Assembly: GCF_014192515.1 (NCBI RefSeq)
Contig: NZ_JACHYB010000001.1
Location: 310,001-374,000, forward strand
From: Microbacter margulisiae
Lineage (GTDB): Bacteria > Bacteroidota > Bacteroidia > Bacteroidales > Paludibacteraceae
DNA: 64,000 nt
Direction of reading: 5' to 3'
Made by a program: the position numbers and the translations under genes. How positions within the stretch are numbered: position 1 is the stretch's first letter; the number at the start of each line of letters is the position of its first letter. Positions 7,574 through 17,424 of the stretch are shown here, piece by piece. Below the pieces are notes generated by a model. That model worked only from the letters and a program-made list of their open reading frames with translations. It searched no databases and was not told the DNA's origin.

Positions 7574-8898
7574 ATTGCTGTCCCATTAAAATCTAAGGAA
7601 GCTCTTTGAAACATTTGAAATATTTGAAATTTAGTTCATTACTGGGTTTTTTCGATTAAACGGATTTCAGTTTGCACTTTTGCAATACTTAAACAGATTT
7701 GCAAATGCATAAGGAAAAATACGTTTTCGCTCAGTTAGCCTCTTTCTTGGATCGGAATAAGTTCAACTACATTGTTCACAAGTTCGATGGTGACAAAAAT
7801 GTAACGCATTTTAAATGCTGGAATCAATTACTTGCTCTGATGTTCGGACAACTGTCCAACCGAGAAAGTCTGAGAGATTTGATTGTCGCACTTGATGCTC
7901 ATCACTCCAAATCTTATCATTTGGGTTTTGGCAAAAATGTTTCAAAATCATCTCTGGCAAGAGCCAATCAAGACAGAGATTATCACATTTTTGAAGAGTA
8001 TGCTTACTACCTGATAACACAAGCCAGAGAGAAACGAGTTTCTGATATCTTCCAACTTGGTGGTAATGTCTACGCTTTCGATTCAACAACGATTGACTTG
8101 TGCCTTTCCGTATTCTGGTGGGCGAAGTTCCGTAAGAAAAAAGGTGGGATCAAAGTACATACATTGTATGATGTAGAAACACAGGTTCCGGCTTTCTTTC
8201 ATATTACCGAGGCGTCGGTACACGACTCTAAAGCGATGAAAGAAATTCCTTATGAACCAGGATCTTATTATATATTTGACAGAGCCTACAACAGCTTCAA
8301 AATGCTGTATAAGATTCATCAGATAGAAGCTTTCTTTGTTGTTAGAGCCAAGAAGAACCTGCAATACAAATCCATCAAATGGAGACGCAGGTTACCTGAG
8401 AATGTGCTTTCAGATGTGATGATTGAATTGACGGGATTTTATCCAAGTCAATACTATCCAAGAACTCTTCGTTTGGTCAGATATTGGGATCAAGAACAAG
8501 AACGTGAGTTTGTCTTCTTAACCAATGCAGTGCATATTTCGGCACTTCAAGTTGCCGAACTTTACAAGAACCGCTGGCAAGTCGAGCTGTTCTTCAAATG
8601 GTTGAAACAACATCTGAAAATAAAGAAATTTTGGGGTACAACTGAAAACGCAGTTCGGATTCAAATCTACGTGGCTATATGTACTTACTGTCTGGTGGCA
8701 ATAATCCAAAAGGACATGCAACTTGACAGAAGTACATATGAGATTTTGCAGATCCTGAGTATATCTTTAACCGATAAAACTCATCTTCGGGACCTCTTCG
8801 AGAAAACTAAATTTCAAAATGACAAAGATCGTTTTAGGCTTAATGAGCCAAGTTTATTTGATTTTTAATTTCGCCCCAATTTTAATGGGACAATAGTG
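7574..8898 (+). mobile_element. IS4-family insertion sequence, copy 2 (intact transposase)
   Basis: About 1,325 bp with ends ATTGCTGTCCCATTAAA and, read inward from the right, CACTATTGTCCCATTAAA. It carries one complete transposase gene. The flanks share only ATTTC, so the expected ~10-bp target duplication is not evident. It is in inverted orientation to copy 1, and the pair brackets the tetR-ketosynthase region. Confidence 0.85.
7705..8868 (+). CDS. IS4-family DDE transposase (intact)
   Basis: A 387-aa transposase starting MHKEKYVFAQL at the ATG (7705); copies 1 and 3 begin at the equivalent codon, so an upstream TTG is rejected. DDE residues are Asp126 (YAFDSTTID), Asp192 (YIFDRAYN) and Glu294. 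The IS4 signature Y-(2)-R-(3)-E-(6)-K is exact at Tyr287, Arg290, Glu294 and Lys301. It is the only one of the three copies here with an uninterrupted frame, so it could supply transposase to the others. Confidence 0.95.
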   Translation: MHKEKYVFAQLASFLDRNKFNYIVHKFDGDKNVTHFKCWNQLLALMFGQLSNRESLRDLIVALDAHHSKSYHLGFGKNVSKSSLARANQDRDYHIFEEYAYYLITQAREKRVSDIFQLGGNVYAFDSTTIDLCLSVFWWAKFRKKKGGIKVHTLYDVETQVPAFFHITEASVHDSKAMKEIPYEPGSYYIFDRAYNSFKMLYKIHQIEAFFVVRAKKNLQYKSIKWRRRLPENVLSDVMIELTGFYPSQYYPRTLRLVRYWDQEQEREFVFLTNAVHISALQVAELYKNRWQVELFFKWLKQHLKIKKFWGTTENAVRIQIYVAICTYCLVAIIQKDMQLDRSTYEILQILSISLTDKTHLRDLFEKTKFQNDKDRFRLNEPSLFDF

Positions 8899-8908
8899 AT
8901 TTCCGGAT

Positions 8909-9367
8909 TTATTTCAGCTTTTTGGAGATACAGTTGTCAACAGCATATCTTCCGCTACCGCCTACCACCAATGCAAGAGCCATTCCGAGCACCAGGATAA
9001 AATATTCGATGCCTTCACCTTTTTGCATTCCAAACCAGTTCATAAAAAATCCATTGTGGATATGTCCTCCCAAAAACATGGCACCTGTCATGGAAATAAA
9101 TAAGGAAGCAGCCATAAACCGGGTGGCAAGTCCAAGTAGGATGCCAATGCTGCCTGCAAATTCAGCCAGAATAACCAATACGGCTAAAATAAGTGGTATG
9201 CCCATTGATTCAAAGAATCCGACTGTCCCACTGAATCCATATCCCCCAAACATTCCCAATGCTTTTTGCATTCCATGAGGTAAAATGACGATGCCTAACG
9301 CGAGGCGAACTAAAAGTAATGACCATGATTTCTGATCAGTTGCGAAAAATTGTTTGATTGCTTTCAT
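8909..9367 (-). CDS. DoxX-family membrane protein
   Basis: A 152-aa integral membrane protein with about four hydrophobic helices and DoxX-type motifs (RLALGIVILPHGMQKALGMF near the N-terminus; AEFAGSIGILLGLATRF in the middle). DoxX relatives occur in envelope redox and respiratory complexes, but the biochemical role is not settled. It is the last gene of a minus-strand run AraC regulator-pirin-DoxX, 76 bp after the pirin gene, and probably shares its induction. The stop lies 10 bp from the right end of IS copy 2. Confidence 0.85.
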   Translation of the reverse strand: MKAIKQFFATDQKSWSLLLVRLALGIVILPHGMQKALGMFGGYGFSGTVGFFESMGIPLILAVLVILAEFAGSIGILLGLATRFMAASLFISMTGAMFLGGHIHNGFFMNWFGMQKGEGIEYFILVLGMALALVVGGSGRYAVDNCISKKLK

Positions 9368-9443
9368 AAGATTGTTGTTTATTAGTTTACTGATTGTTGT
9401 TCATATATATAGTACTGAAGTCAAAAGACTCCTGACAGCCTGA

Positions 9444-10151
9444 TTACATGGGAATTTCCATTATCAACAGTTTTGTTTGACTTGTGGCTGTGATCTCTAC
9501 ACTATTTGTTTCACTGATGCCAATGCCATCCCTTCGTTGTAATGGCTCACCTGCTATGATAACAGAGCCTTCGATCACAAAAAGATAAACTCCGCTCCCT
9601 TGTCCTTTCAAAGAATATATTCCTGTCCATCCACTGGCAAGGTCTCCCAAATGAAACCAGGCCTGTTGATGAATCCAGACTCCCGGGTCATCTGGATAAG
9701 GAGAAAGAATTTGATACAGCTCATTAGGTTTAGCCATTTCAGATAATGAAATCTGATCATAACGGGGCGTGACATTCTTTTTATTGGGGAATACCCAAAT
9801 TTGGAGCAATTGTGTCTCTTTATCGTGGTTACTGTTGAACTCACTGTGAAAAACACCTGTCCCTGCACTCATCACCTGTATTTCTCCCGAATGGATAATA
9901 CCATGATTTCCCATGCTGTCTTTATGTTCCAAATCGCCATAGAGCGGGATGGTAATGATTTCCATATTGTCATGGGGATGCAGGTCAAAGCCTTCTCCTG
10001 CAGCAATAAGATCATCATTGAGTACACGCAGGGTTCCGAAATGAATACGTGCCGGATCATAATAATTGGCGAAACTGAAAGTATGATAGGTATCCAGCCA
10101 TCCATGATTGAAATGGCCTCTGCTTTCTGCCGTATGAATAATAGTTTTCAT
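9444..10151 (-). CDS. Pirin-family bicupin (YhaK/quercetinase-like)
   Basis: A 235-aa cupin protein. The N-terminal cupin carries the pirin metal ligands: His58 and His60 (FDLHPHDN), His102 and Glu104 (GVFHSEFN). The family binds iron or another divalent metal; some members have quercetin 2,3-dioxygenase activity and others sense redox state. Natural substrates are mostly unknown. It sits between the AraC-type regulator gene and doxX, and a TACCTTTG box upstream on the minus strand (10196-10203) gives it its own promoter. Confidence 0.9.
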   Translation of the reverse strand: MKTIIHTAESRGHFNHGWLDTYHTFSFANYYDPARIHFGTLRVLNDDLIAAGEGFDLHPHDNMEIITIPLYGDLEHKDSMGNHGIIHSGEIQVMSAGTGVFHSEFNSNHDKETQLLQIWVFPNKKNVTPRYDQISLSEMAKPNELYQILSPYPDDPGVWIHQQAWFHLGDLASGWTGIYSLKGQGSGVYLFVIEGSVIIAGEPLQRRDGIGISETNSVEITATSQTKLLIMEIPM

Positions 10152-10195
10152 CTTGTTTGTCGTTTTAAATTGAAAAATCTTCCAATTGTCTGCGA

Positions 10196-10203
10196 CAAAG
10201 GTA
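10196..10203 (-). promoter_or_regulatory. -7 box for the pirin-DoxX genes
   Basis: TACCTTTG on the minus strand about 45 bp upstream of the pirin start. A -33 element at standard spacing is not clear, which would fit an activator-dependent promoter under the adjacent AraC protein (inference). Confidence 0.55.
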
Positions 10204-10255
10204 CGGCAGCAAAATGCCCAAAGAAATAATAAAATCAGGCGAAGAGTTGCAAAAA

Positions 10256-11146
10256 TCAGGAGTGATGAGCCATAAGACGAAACTCGGAAGGTGTCAGTCC
10301 TGTACTTTTCTTGAAGAAATTGTTGAAATGGGCCGATTCTTCAAAACCAAGGCTATAGGCGAGCTCTTTATTACTAAGCTCGCTGAAAAGCAGTGCTCGC
10401 TTGGCTTCAATAATCAGTTTGCTCTGAATATGATCCTTGGCTGATTTGCCTGTAATACTTTTAACCGTCTTATTGAGGTAATCGCTTGTTACCGATAATG
10501 CATCGGCATAATCGGATACTTTATGCGTGTCGGCATATTGCCTGTCAAGCAATTGTTTGAAATGACGCAGGATGTGGTTTGTCGTCTCCGTCAACTGCGG
10601 ATTATCGTTTTTATGAAGCGAGCAATTATTATTGCTTTGAATCAGAAATAGCTTGATGAGTGATCCGGCAGCTTCCATCGGATAATTCTCAAGGGATGAG
10701 GTAAAGTGTTCCATTTGGTCTATCAGGTTGCGATAGACCGGCATATCCCTTTCAGCAACTGGTAATGGCGGAGATTGTCCATAATCATTAAAGAGATAAA
10801 TGTCACGGATCAGTTTATCAGGAATCGAATTTGCGATCAGAAACTCTTCCGTAAAGGTGATGATCCACCCTTTCGGTTCCTGCATGAGCACGACCTGATG
10901 CATTTGTCCGGGTTGAATAAAATAGATCGTGTTGTTTGCAATCTGATATTCCGTGAAATCAATACTATGACTTCCTTCTCCCTGTTCGATGAAAAGAATG
11001 GTATAATAATCATGCCGGTGCGGGACATCCGGTTTCCCGTGCGTACTACGGTAGTGATCTTCCATCCGCTGCAAAGCAAATCCCAGGCTATGAAATGCGC
11101 TCTCCGAAAAAGCTTGGATCTTTATCTCTTTATGTTGCATACCCAT
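10256..11146 (-). CDS. AraC-family transcriptional activator
   Basis: A 296-aa regulator with an N-terminal cupin-like sensor domain (VPHRHDYYTILFIEQGEGSH) and a C-terminal double helix-turn-helix AraC domain (about residues 195-292, ending HFNNFFKKSTGLTPSEFR). It lies directly upstream of the pirin and doxX genes on the same strand, the likely targets. Nothing in the sequence identifies the inducer. The start could be the ATG at 11146 or the second ATG two codons later. Confidence 0.88.
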   Translation of the reverse strand: MGMQHKEIKIQAFSESAFHSLGFALQRMEDHYRSTHGKPDVPHRHDYYTILFIEQGEGSHSIDFTEYQIANNTIYFIQPGQMHQVVLMQEPKGWIITFTEEFLIANSIPDKLIRDIYLFNDYGQSPPLPVAERDMPVYRNLIDQMEHFTSSLENYPMEAAGSLIKLFLIQSNNNCSLHKNDNPQLTETTNHILRHFKQLLDRQYADTHKVSDYADALSVTSDYLNKTVKSITGKSAKDHIQSKLIIEAKRALLFSELSNKELAYSLGFEESAHFNNFFKKSTGLTPSEFRLMAHHS

Positions 11147-11193
11147 CTGTTATCTTACAAAGAAATATCTTGGAGATTTAGATACTTTTTTAG

Positions 11194-11231
11194 ATTTTTC
11201 CGGCATAGCCTCAATACTATGCCGGAAAAAT
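11194..11231. terminator. Hairpin between the GH3 gene and the AraC gene
   Basis: Perfect 14-bp inverted repeat (11194-11207 with 11218-11231) built around CCGGCATA, loop 10 nt, 10 bp after the GH3 stop. A/T runs at the stem base fit a terminator, but the run after the stem on the gene's strand is poor in T, so attenuation or mRNA protection is also possible. Confidence 0.55.
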
Positions 11232-11241
11232 TTTCTAAGTA

Positions 11242-13539
11242 TTACTCTTGTTCTTTAGGAGTTAATGTGTGGAGGAGAAAATTGGGATAAAGTACATCGT
11301 GATCCTTTTCAACAATCAATGGATGCGGTAACGTAAACGTTGCCTTTGTCCGGATATCTTCAGACGATGCACCAACGCGAATCTGATAGCTTCCCTGGTC
11401 AGCTACCCATGAGCTGATCCCACTCCAGAAGGAGGCTAAATCCATTGGATTCAGTGTAAATGTTAATGTCTGGCTTTCATTAGGTTTTAGCAAATGGGTT
11501 TTAGCAAATGCTTTCAGTTCCTGCAATGGCTTATTAATTTGCTTTTTAGGTGCATCAAGATATAGTTCAACCACTTCTTTTCCAGCAACCTTCCCTATAT
11601 TGGTCACTTTTACGGTAACTGTAATGTTTTTGTTGAAAACTGAATCACTCAGCGCTAAATCCGAATAACGGAATTTGGTATAAGAAAGTCCATATCCAAA
11701 AGGATAGGCAGTTGGCACATGAAATGTTTCATAATAACGGTACCCGACGTAGATTCCTTCGTTGTAAAAAGCGTTGACTGGTTTATTCTTTGGTTCACCG
11801 GGGAAAGTTGAAGCAGAAGGCACATCTGTATATTTCATCGGGAAGCTAACCGCCAACCTTCCAGAAGGATCGACAATTCCCTTTAGCAAATCCGTCAAGG
11901 CATATGCTCCTTGTTGACCAGGTTGCCATGCAAGCATGATGGCATCAGGTTCATTACGCCAATCAGCTGTTTCAATAGGGCCACCAATATTGAGTACAAC
12001 AATTACTTTTTTCTTAGCAGCATGATAAGCCTGACAAACATCATGAATCAATGCTTTTTCATTTGTTGATAGCGAAAAGCTTTCTACAGTACGGTCAGCT
12101 CCTTCTCCGGCTTGTCTTCCAATAGTAATCACAGCAATATCGGAATTTTTTACCTGTGCATCGATAAAAGACGGCGACAATGGTAATTCCGGAGCAAAAT
12201 CAACTGCAAATTTTTGATCTTGTTTCTTTGCGTTATTTGTGATAGAATCAACAAATTGTTTGTATAGATCAGATAATGCAGGTACAAGTTTATAATGATC
12301 AGCTAAAAGAGCGTTGTCAACTGAAGCAGCATGATCATAATTGACTTCTCCGCTCCCAGTACCACCAACCATAAAATGATACGATGTTTTTCCAAATAAA
12401 GCAACGTGTTTAATTTTTTTTGTAAAAGGTAATGCGTCGTTGTCATTTTTCAGTAAAACCATACCTTCTGTTGCTGCCTCACGTGCAATAGCAGCATGTG
12501 CAGCCAAATCAGGTTGATATGTTGGCATAAATCCTTTGAATCGGGGCGTTTTTTCAATCAACTGCAAGATAGAAGCAATGTTTCGGTCAAGTGTTTTTTC
12601 GCTTAATGTTTTATCTTCCACAGCTTTCATTAACACAGAACGCTGAGTATCTCCAGGTTCTAATAAATCATTACCAGCTTTCATTTGTGCTACCGGATCG
12701 TCACCTCCCCACCAGTCGGACATCACCATGCCTTTATAACCCCATTCTTTACGTAAAATAGTGGTTAATAAGTCATGATTCTGAGAAGTATAAAAACCGT
12801 TCAGACGGTTGTAAGACGACATCACTGTCCATGGATTTCCTTCTTTCACTGCAATTTCAAAACCTTTAAGATAAATCTCATGTAAAGCCCGTTGACTTAC
12901 TACAGCATTCACGGTTGTACGATCTGTTTCAATGTTATTGGCATCAAAATGTTTAATGGACGTACCGACACCATTTGACTGAATTCCGCGCACCAAAGCA
13001 GCCGCCATTTTACCGGCAATTAACGGATCCTCTGAGAAATATTCGAAGTTGCGGCCACAAAGCGGATTGCGTTGAATATTCAAAGCAGGGGCAAGCAAAA
13101 CATCCGATCCATATTCCAGAACTTCATTTCCCATTGCTTCGCCTACTTTCTCTTCCATAGCCGTATTCCATGTTGAAGCCATAACAGTTGCCGTTGGAAA
13201 AGCAGTACAATAAAAAGGATGAGATTGTCCTTCTTGTTTAGGTTCAATGCGTAATCCTGCAGGGCCATCTGTTAATACGGCAGGCGTAATGCCAAGTCGG
13301 GGAATATCATAAGTACGTCCTGCAGCTCCATCAAGCAATACTGTGTTAGGGCCTTTGTCTGGATTTTTCCATGTGCGGTCTCCTAACCCCATGACCATAT
13401 CTACTTTTTCCTGAAGCGTCATGGCGGCAATTACTTTTTTAATACTGTCTTTACCCAGTTGAGGCAAAGTCTGGCTGACCTGGGCAAATAGAGATGCTGA
13501 GATCAACCATACACCGATAGAAAGATTGAATTTTTTCAT
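11242..13539 (-). CDS. Secreted GH3 beta-glucosidase
   Basis: A 765-aa glycoside hydrolase family 3 enzyme with an N-terminal signal peptide (MKKFNLSIGVWLISASLFAQ). Domains in order: GH3 N-terminal barrel with the likely nucleophile Asp275 in GMVMSDWWGG and substrate-loop KHF at 196-198; GH3 C-terminal domain from about residue 355; fibronectin-III-like domain from about 640 (GKEVVELYLDAP). Expected to cleave beta-linked glucose or related sugars in the periplasm or outside. It is not in a SusC/SusD-type locus, so the substrate is undefined. It follows parE on the same strand by about 54 bp and may be read through from it. Confidence 0.93.
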   Translation of the reverse strand: MKKFNLSIGVWLISASLFAQVSQTLPQLGKDSIKKVIAAMTLQEKVDMVMGLGDRTWKNPDKGPNTVLLDGAAGRTYDIPRLGITPAVLTDGPAGLRIEPKQEGQSHPFYCTAFPTATVMASTWNTAMEEKVGEAMGNEVLEYGSDVLLAPALNIQRNPLCGRNFEYFSEDPLIAGKMAAALVRGIQSNGVGTSIKHFDANNIETDRTTVNAVVSQRALHEIYLKGFEIAVKEGNPWTVMSSYNRLNGFYTSQNHDLLTTILRKEWGYKGMVMSDWWGGDDPVAQMKAGNDLLEPGDTQRSVLMKAVEDKTLSEKTLDRNIASILQLIEKTPRFKGFMPTYQPDLAAHAAIAREAATEGMVLLKNDNDALPFTKKIKHVALFGKTSYHFMVGGTGSGEVNYDHAASVDNALLADHYKLVPALSDLYKQFVDSITNNAKKQDQKFAVDFAPELPLSPSFIDAQVKNSDIAVITIGRQAGEGADRTVESFSLSTNEKALIHDVCQAYHAAKKKVIVVLNIGGPIETADWRNEPDAIMLAWQPGQQGAYALTDLLKGIVDPSGRLAVSFPMKYTDVPSASTFPGEPKNKPVNAFYNEGIYVGYRYYETFHVPTAYPFGYGLSYTKFRYSDLALSDSVFNKNITVTVKVTNIGKVAGKEVVELYLDAPKKQINKPLQELKAFAKTHLLKPNESQTLTFTLNPMDLASFWSGISSWVADQGSYQIRVGASSEDIRTKATFTLPHPLIVEKDHDVLYPNFLLHTLTPKEQE

Positions 13540-13593
13540 ACGTAGAATGATTAAATATTTGTAGAGATAGTATAGAGTGCATGTGATATATTT

Positions 13594-15456
13594 TCAATCA
13601 GTTATATCTTCTTCCACCACCAGGTTTTCTATAATAAATTCCTGCCTTTCCGGTGTATTATTGCCCATGTAAAATTCCAAAAGAGTGGCAACAGAATCTT
13701 CCTTTTTTAAGGTTACAGGATCCAAGCGCATGTCTTTACCAATAAAATGACGGAATTCATCAGGGGAAATTTCACCTAACCCTTTGAAACGGGTAATTTC
13801 TGGATTTGGGCTTAACTTATTAATGGCAGTAGTGCGTTCCTCATCACTGTAACAATAAATAGTTTCCTTCTTGTTGCGTACTCTGAATAAAGGTGTTTGA
13901 AGAATATAGACGTGTCCTTTTTTAATTAAGTCTGGGAAAAACTGAAGGAAGAAAGTTAGCAAAAGCAACCGGATATGCATGCCGTCATTATCGGCATCCG
14001 TTGCAATAATCACTTTGTTATAGCGAAGACCTTCCAATCCGTCTTCAATATTAAGAGCTGCTTGAAGAAGATTGAATTCTTCGTTTTCATAAACAATCTT
14101 TTTTGTCAAACCAAAGGTATTTAACGGTTTACCTTTAAGGCTGAAAACTGCCTGGGTATTAACATCCCGGCTTTTCGTGATTGAACCACTTGCAGAATCC
14201 CCCTCGGTGATAAAAATCATGGAAGTGTCCAGATCGGATCCTTTTGTGTCGTTGTAATGCAGGCGGCAATCGCGTAGTTTTTTGTTATGAAGGCTCACTT
14301 TTTTTGCTCTTTCCCGGGCAATTTTTGTTACACCCGCAATCGCTTTGCGTTCTTTTTCTGATTCCTGGATCTTATGTAAAAGAATATCCGCAGTCTCTCC
14401 ATTTTTGTGTAAAAAATTATCGACTTCTTTTTTTACAAAATCTCCTATGAATTTATTGACAGAAGGACCGTTTGGTCCCATGTCTTTTGACCCGAGACGA
14501 ATCTTGGTTTGTGACTCAAAAATAGGTTCTTCAACACTAATGGATACTGCAGCCACCAATCCGTTTCGAATATCTGCCATCTCCATGTTTTTATTGTAAA
14601 ACTCTTTTATAGTGCGGGCTATGGCTTCCCGAAAAGCACTCTGATGAGTCCCCCCCTGAGTCGTATGCTGTCCATTGACAAACGAATAGTATTCCTCTCC
14701 ATATTGATAACTATGACTAAAAGCAATTTCAATATCTTCTCCTTTCAGATGGACTATAGGATAGAGTGTTTCGGATGTTATGTTTTCATTCAAAAGATCG
14801 AGTAATCCATTTTTGGCGAAAAATTTTTTAGAATTGAAAAAAATAGCCAGTCCTGTGTTCAGATATGCATAGTTACGCAACATGGTTTCAATATGCTCTT
14901 CTTTAAATGCATATTGACCGAAAATAGTTTCATCAGGCGTAAATTCGATGCGGGTACCGTTTGATTCTGATGTTGATTGCAATGGTTCTTCTGAAGTCAG
15001 TTTCCCACATGAAAACAGAGCTTTTTTTACTGATCCGTCACGATAGCTTTCGACCATAAAAGAAGAGGATAATGCATTAACAGCTTTTGTCCCAACACCA
15101 TTAAGACCTACTGACTTTTTAAAGGCTTTGGAGTCATACTTTCCTCCTGTGTTAAGAATGGAGACAGCATCAATCATTTTACCCAAAGGAATTCCCCGCC
15201 CATAATCCCGAATAGCAAGAGTCTTATTTTTTAATGTCACTTGGATTGTGGTTCCGGCTCCCATTCTGAATTCATCGATTGAATTATCTATAATTTCCTT
15301 GAAAAGGACATAAATACCATCGTCAATATATGTTCCATCACCAAGTTTTCCAATGTACATACCCGGGCGACGGCGTACATGCTCGAGTCCTTCGAGGGTG
15401 ATAATGTGTTCGTCTGTGTATTGATTTGATTGTGCGTTCAATTTACTATCGTCCAT
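13594..15456 (-). CDS. parE: DNA topoisomerase IV subunit B
   Basis: Type IIA topoisomerase ATPase subunit of 620 aa. The GHKL ATPase has [10 protein letters not shown] and RDYGRGIP, the transducer domain follows, and the TOPRIM region has [10 protein letters not shown] and [14 protein letters not shown]. Its length and the GSITKSR stretch fit ParE of Bacteroidota better than GyrB. It decatenates and relaxes DNA with ParC. The partner gene often follows parE in this phylum, but here the next gene on the strand is a GH3 glucosidase, so parC must lie elsewhere. A minus-strand TATCTTTG lies about 20 bp upstream of the start. Confidence 0.9.
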   Translation of the reverse strand: MDDSKLNAQSNQYTDEHIITLEGLEHVRRRPGMYIGKLGDGTYIDDGIYVLFKEIIDNSIDEFRMGAGTTIQVTLKNKTLAIRDYGRGIPLGKMIDAVSILNTGGKYDSKAFKKSVGLNGVGTKAVNALSSSFMVESYRDGSVKKALFSCGKLTSEEPLQSTSESNGTRIEFTPDETIFGQYAFKEEHIETMLRNYAYLNTGLAIFFNSKKFFAKNGLLDLLNENITSETLYPIVHLKGEDIEIAFSHSYQYGEEYYSFVNGQHTTQGGTHQSAFREAIARTIKEFYNKNMEMADIRNGLVAAVSISVEEPIFESQTKIRLGSKDMGPNGPSVNKFIGDFVKKEVDNFLHKNGETADILLHKIQESEKERKAIAGVTKIARERAKKVSLHNKKLRDCRLHYNDTKGSDLDTSMIFITEGDSASGSITKSRDVNTQAVFSLKGKPLNTFGLTKKIVYENEEFNLLQAALNIEDGLEGLRYNKVIIATDADNDGMHIRLLLLTFFLQFFPDLIKKGHVYILQTPLFRVRNKKETIYCYSDEERTTAINKLSPNPEITRFKGLGEISPDEFRHFIGKDMRLDPVTLKKEDSVATLLEFYMGNNTPERQEFIIENLVVEEDITD

Positions 15457-15476
15457 AATTTTTTTTGTTGTTGTCG

Positions 15477-15484
15477 CAAAGATA
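15477..15484 (-). promoter_or_regulatory. -7 box of parE
   Basis: TATCTTTG on the minus strand about 20 bp upstream of the parE start, giving a very short leader. No convincing -33 element. Confidence 0.5.
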
Positions 15485-15643
15485 ATATTTTTTGGTGGGA
15501 GAGTGGATTGGTAAAAGGATAAGGAATCGTGATTTTATTTGATAATAGCATTGATTTTATAAATTGCATGAAACGCAAGCAAATACATTAATATACCATT
15601 GAATGTAAACAAGTTGTGAATTTATCTTATGGCTTTTTACAAC

Positions 15644-15681
15644 ACAAAAAGGCTTCACTTCAAAGAGCCAAGCCTTTTTGT
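15644..15681 (-). terminator. Terminator of the POT transporter gene
   Basis: Stem of 12 bp (15644-15655 with 15670-15681, core AAGCC/GGCTT) with T runs on both sides, 25 bp past the POT gene stop. It also separates that gene from the parE promoter. Confidence 0.75.
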
Positions 15682-15705
15682 TTCTGTATTTAAATTTCCA
15701 TCCGG

Positions 15706-17379
15706 TTATTGCGTTACCATTTCCAATTTTTTCAAAATAGAAAACATAAAAAGTGCAGAAATTACACAACAAGCAACCAAAATACTCCATACCACCCAGA
15801 CAGGCAGGGTACTCCACAAGTTACCGATAACGGCTGTCAAAGCATTTCCAACAGCTGTTGCCACAAACCAGCCTCCCATCATCAATCCTTTATATTTTGG
15901 AGGTGCTACCCGGGAGACAAAGGATATTCCCATTGGACTCAAAAATAGTTCAGCAAATGTAAGTGTTAAATACGTACCTATTAACCAATCAGGAGATACT
16001 AAGGTCTGGCTGACTCCTCCGCTGGCCTGAAGCTGCGCCGGAGACATTAATCCGAATGATCCAATAACTAAAATGGTAAAGCCTATGGCTGCAATAACCA
16101 TTCCAATGCTAATTTTTCGTGGAGAAGAAGGTTCTTTTCCTCGTTTGTTTAGCGTGGAAAAGAGAGTAACGAAAATAGGAGTCAATATAATGATAAAGAA
16201 TGGATTAAATTGTTGAAAAATCTGAGGAGTCAAATGCATTTCTGCAGGAAGAGCTTTATACACAAATATGGTACCCGCCAAGGCACCAAGCCCCATAACG
16301 GATGAAATAATTCTAGTACGTCCATTTTTTGATTGAACAGCATTTAAAATGCTATAAAACAAAACAATAATCAGCGTAAGACTAGTTAAAGAAAATCCAA
16401 TACGCGTAAATCCAGAAACAGAAGAAACGGTGTAATCACGTGCGAAAAAAGTCATTGTCAATCCGTTTTGTTGAAAAGACATCCAGAAGAAAATAACAAC
16501 GGCAAAAACCAACAATAACGCCATAATACGATCTTTTGTTTGTTTTGGTGTCAGTTCTTCGATGTGATTATTAATCGTGTTTGGTTGATTTGCATTATAA
16601 TCAGCATGTTTGTATGTCTTTTTGAATACGAGAAAAATAGCAATGGACAAAATTAAAGAGAAACATGCAACAGCAAACCCATAGTTGTAGGCATCGCTAA
16701 GCCGCTGGATATAAAGATGCGAAAAATCAACCAGATGATTGCTTGCTCCAATAAGTTGAGCTTCTGCTAAGTTTTTGAGATCTTGCAATCCACTCGGCGT
16801 TATGTTCCCTGAAAGAAACTGATGTGCCAAAGCAGGTATCTGAGCCTGATAGGTCAACTGATGATTTTGCAAACTAAAGTTGGTGATCCATTCTGCAGTG
16901 GATGGAGCAAAAAATGCACCAATATTAATACACATATAGAAAATACTGAAGGCAACATCGCGTTTACTGCTATATTGCGGGTCGTCATATAAATTTCCTA
17001 CAAGTACTTGCAAATTGCCTTTGAATAATCCCGTTCCTATCGTGATCAAGGTTAAGGCGCCAATCATAGCGATTAAGGAAAAATGGAGATTGTTATTTGG
17101 AATAGCCAATAACAGATACCCGAAAAACATGATTATAATGCCTACCAGAATGGTTTTCCCATAACCAAACCATTTGTCAGCAACAAATCCTCCGATCAAA
17201 GGCATAAAATAAACAGCTCCCATGAAAACTCCGTATATAGTGCTGGTAGTGCCTTTATCAAATCCGAATTTTGCCTGCAAATAGAGAACGAAAATGGCCA
17301 ACATTGTATAAAAGCCAAATCGTTCACCTGTGTTAGCGAGCGCGAGAGGTATCAACCCCTTAGGATGATCTTTAAGCAT
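15706..17379 (-). CDS. POT/PTR2-family proton-dependent oligopeptide transporter
   Basis: A 557-aa inner-membrane major-facilitator protein with about 14 hydrophobic segments. The N-terminus carries the POT signature (NTGERFGFYTMLAIFVLYLQ, the ERFxY motif) and helix 5 has SIFYMCINIGAFFAP. It imports di- and tripeptides with protons. The next gene upstream on the strand is a secreted M6 protease (45 bp gap), so extracellular digestion and peptide uptake are neighbours; co-transcription is plausible. All helices appear intact. Confidence 0.92.
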   Translation of the reverse strand: MLKDHPKGLIPLALANTGERFGFYTMLAIFVLYLQAKFGFDKGTTSTIYGVFMGAVYFMPLIGGFVADKWFGYGKTILVGIIIMFFGYLLLAIPNNNLHFSLIAMIGALTLITIGTGLFKGNLQVLVGNLYDDPQYSSKRDVAFSIFYMCINIGAFFAPSTAEWITNFSLQNHQLTYQAQIPALAHQFLSGNITPSGLQDLKNLAEAQLIGASNHLVDFSHLYIQRLSDAYNYGFAVACFSLILSIAIFLVFKKTYKHADYNANQPNTINNHIEELTPKQTKDRIMALLLVFAVVIFFWMSFQQNGLTMTFFARDYTVSSVSGFTRIGFSLTSLTLIIVLFYSILNAVQSKNGRTRIISSVMGLGALAGTIFVYKALPAEMHLTPQIFQQFNPFFIIILTPIFVTLFSTLNKRGKEPSSPRKISIGMVIAAIGFTILVIGSFGLMSPAQLQASGGVSQTLVSPDWLIGTYLTLTFAELFLSPMGISFVSRVAPPKYKGLMMGGWFVATAVGNALTAVIGNLWSTLPVWVVWSILVACCVISALFMFSILKKLEMVTQ

Positions 17380-17424
17380 AACATGAAATATTAGAAATTA
17401 ATGATAATGAATAATTTACTCGAT

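Noticed and set aside
2593..8898. A composite transposon formed by IS4 copies 1 and 2 carrying the tetR-ketosynthase cassette
   Set aside because: The outer flanks (tattatggcc and atttccggat) share no target duplication, copy 1 is defective, and swapping flanks as after an inversion gives no match either. The bracketing may be coincidence.
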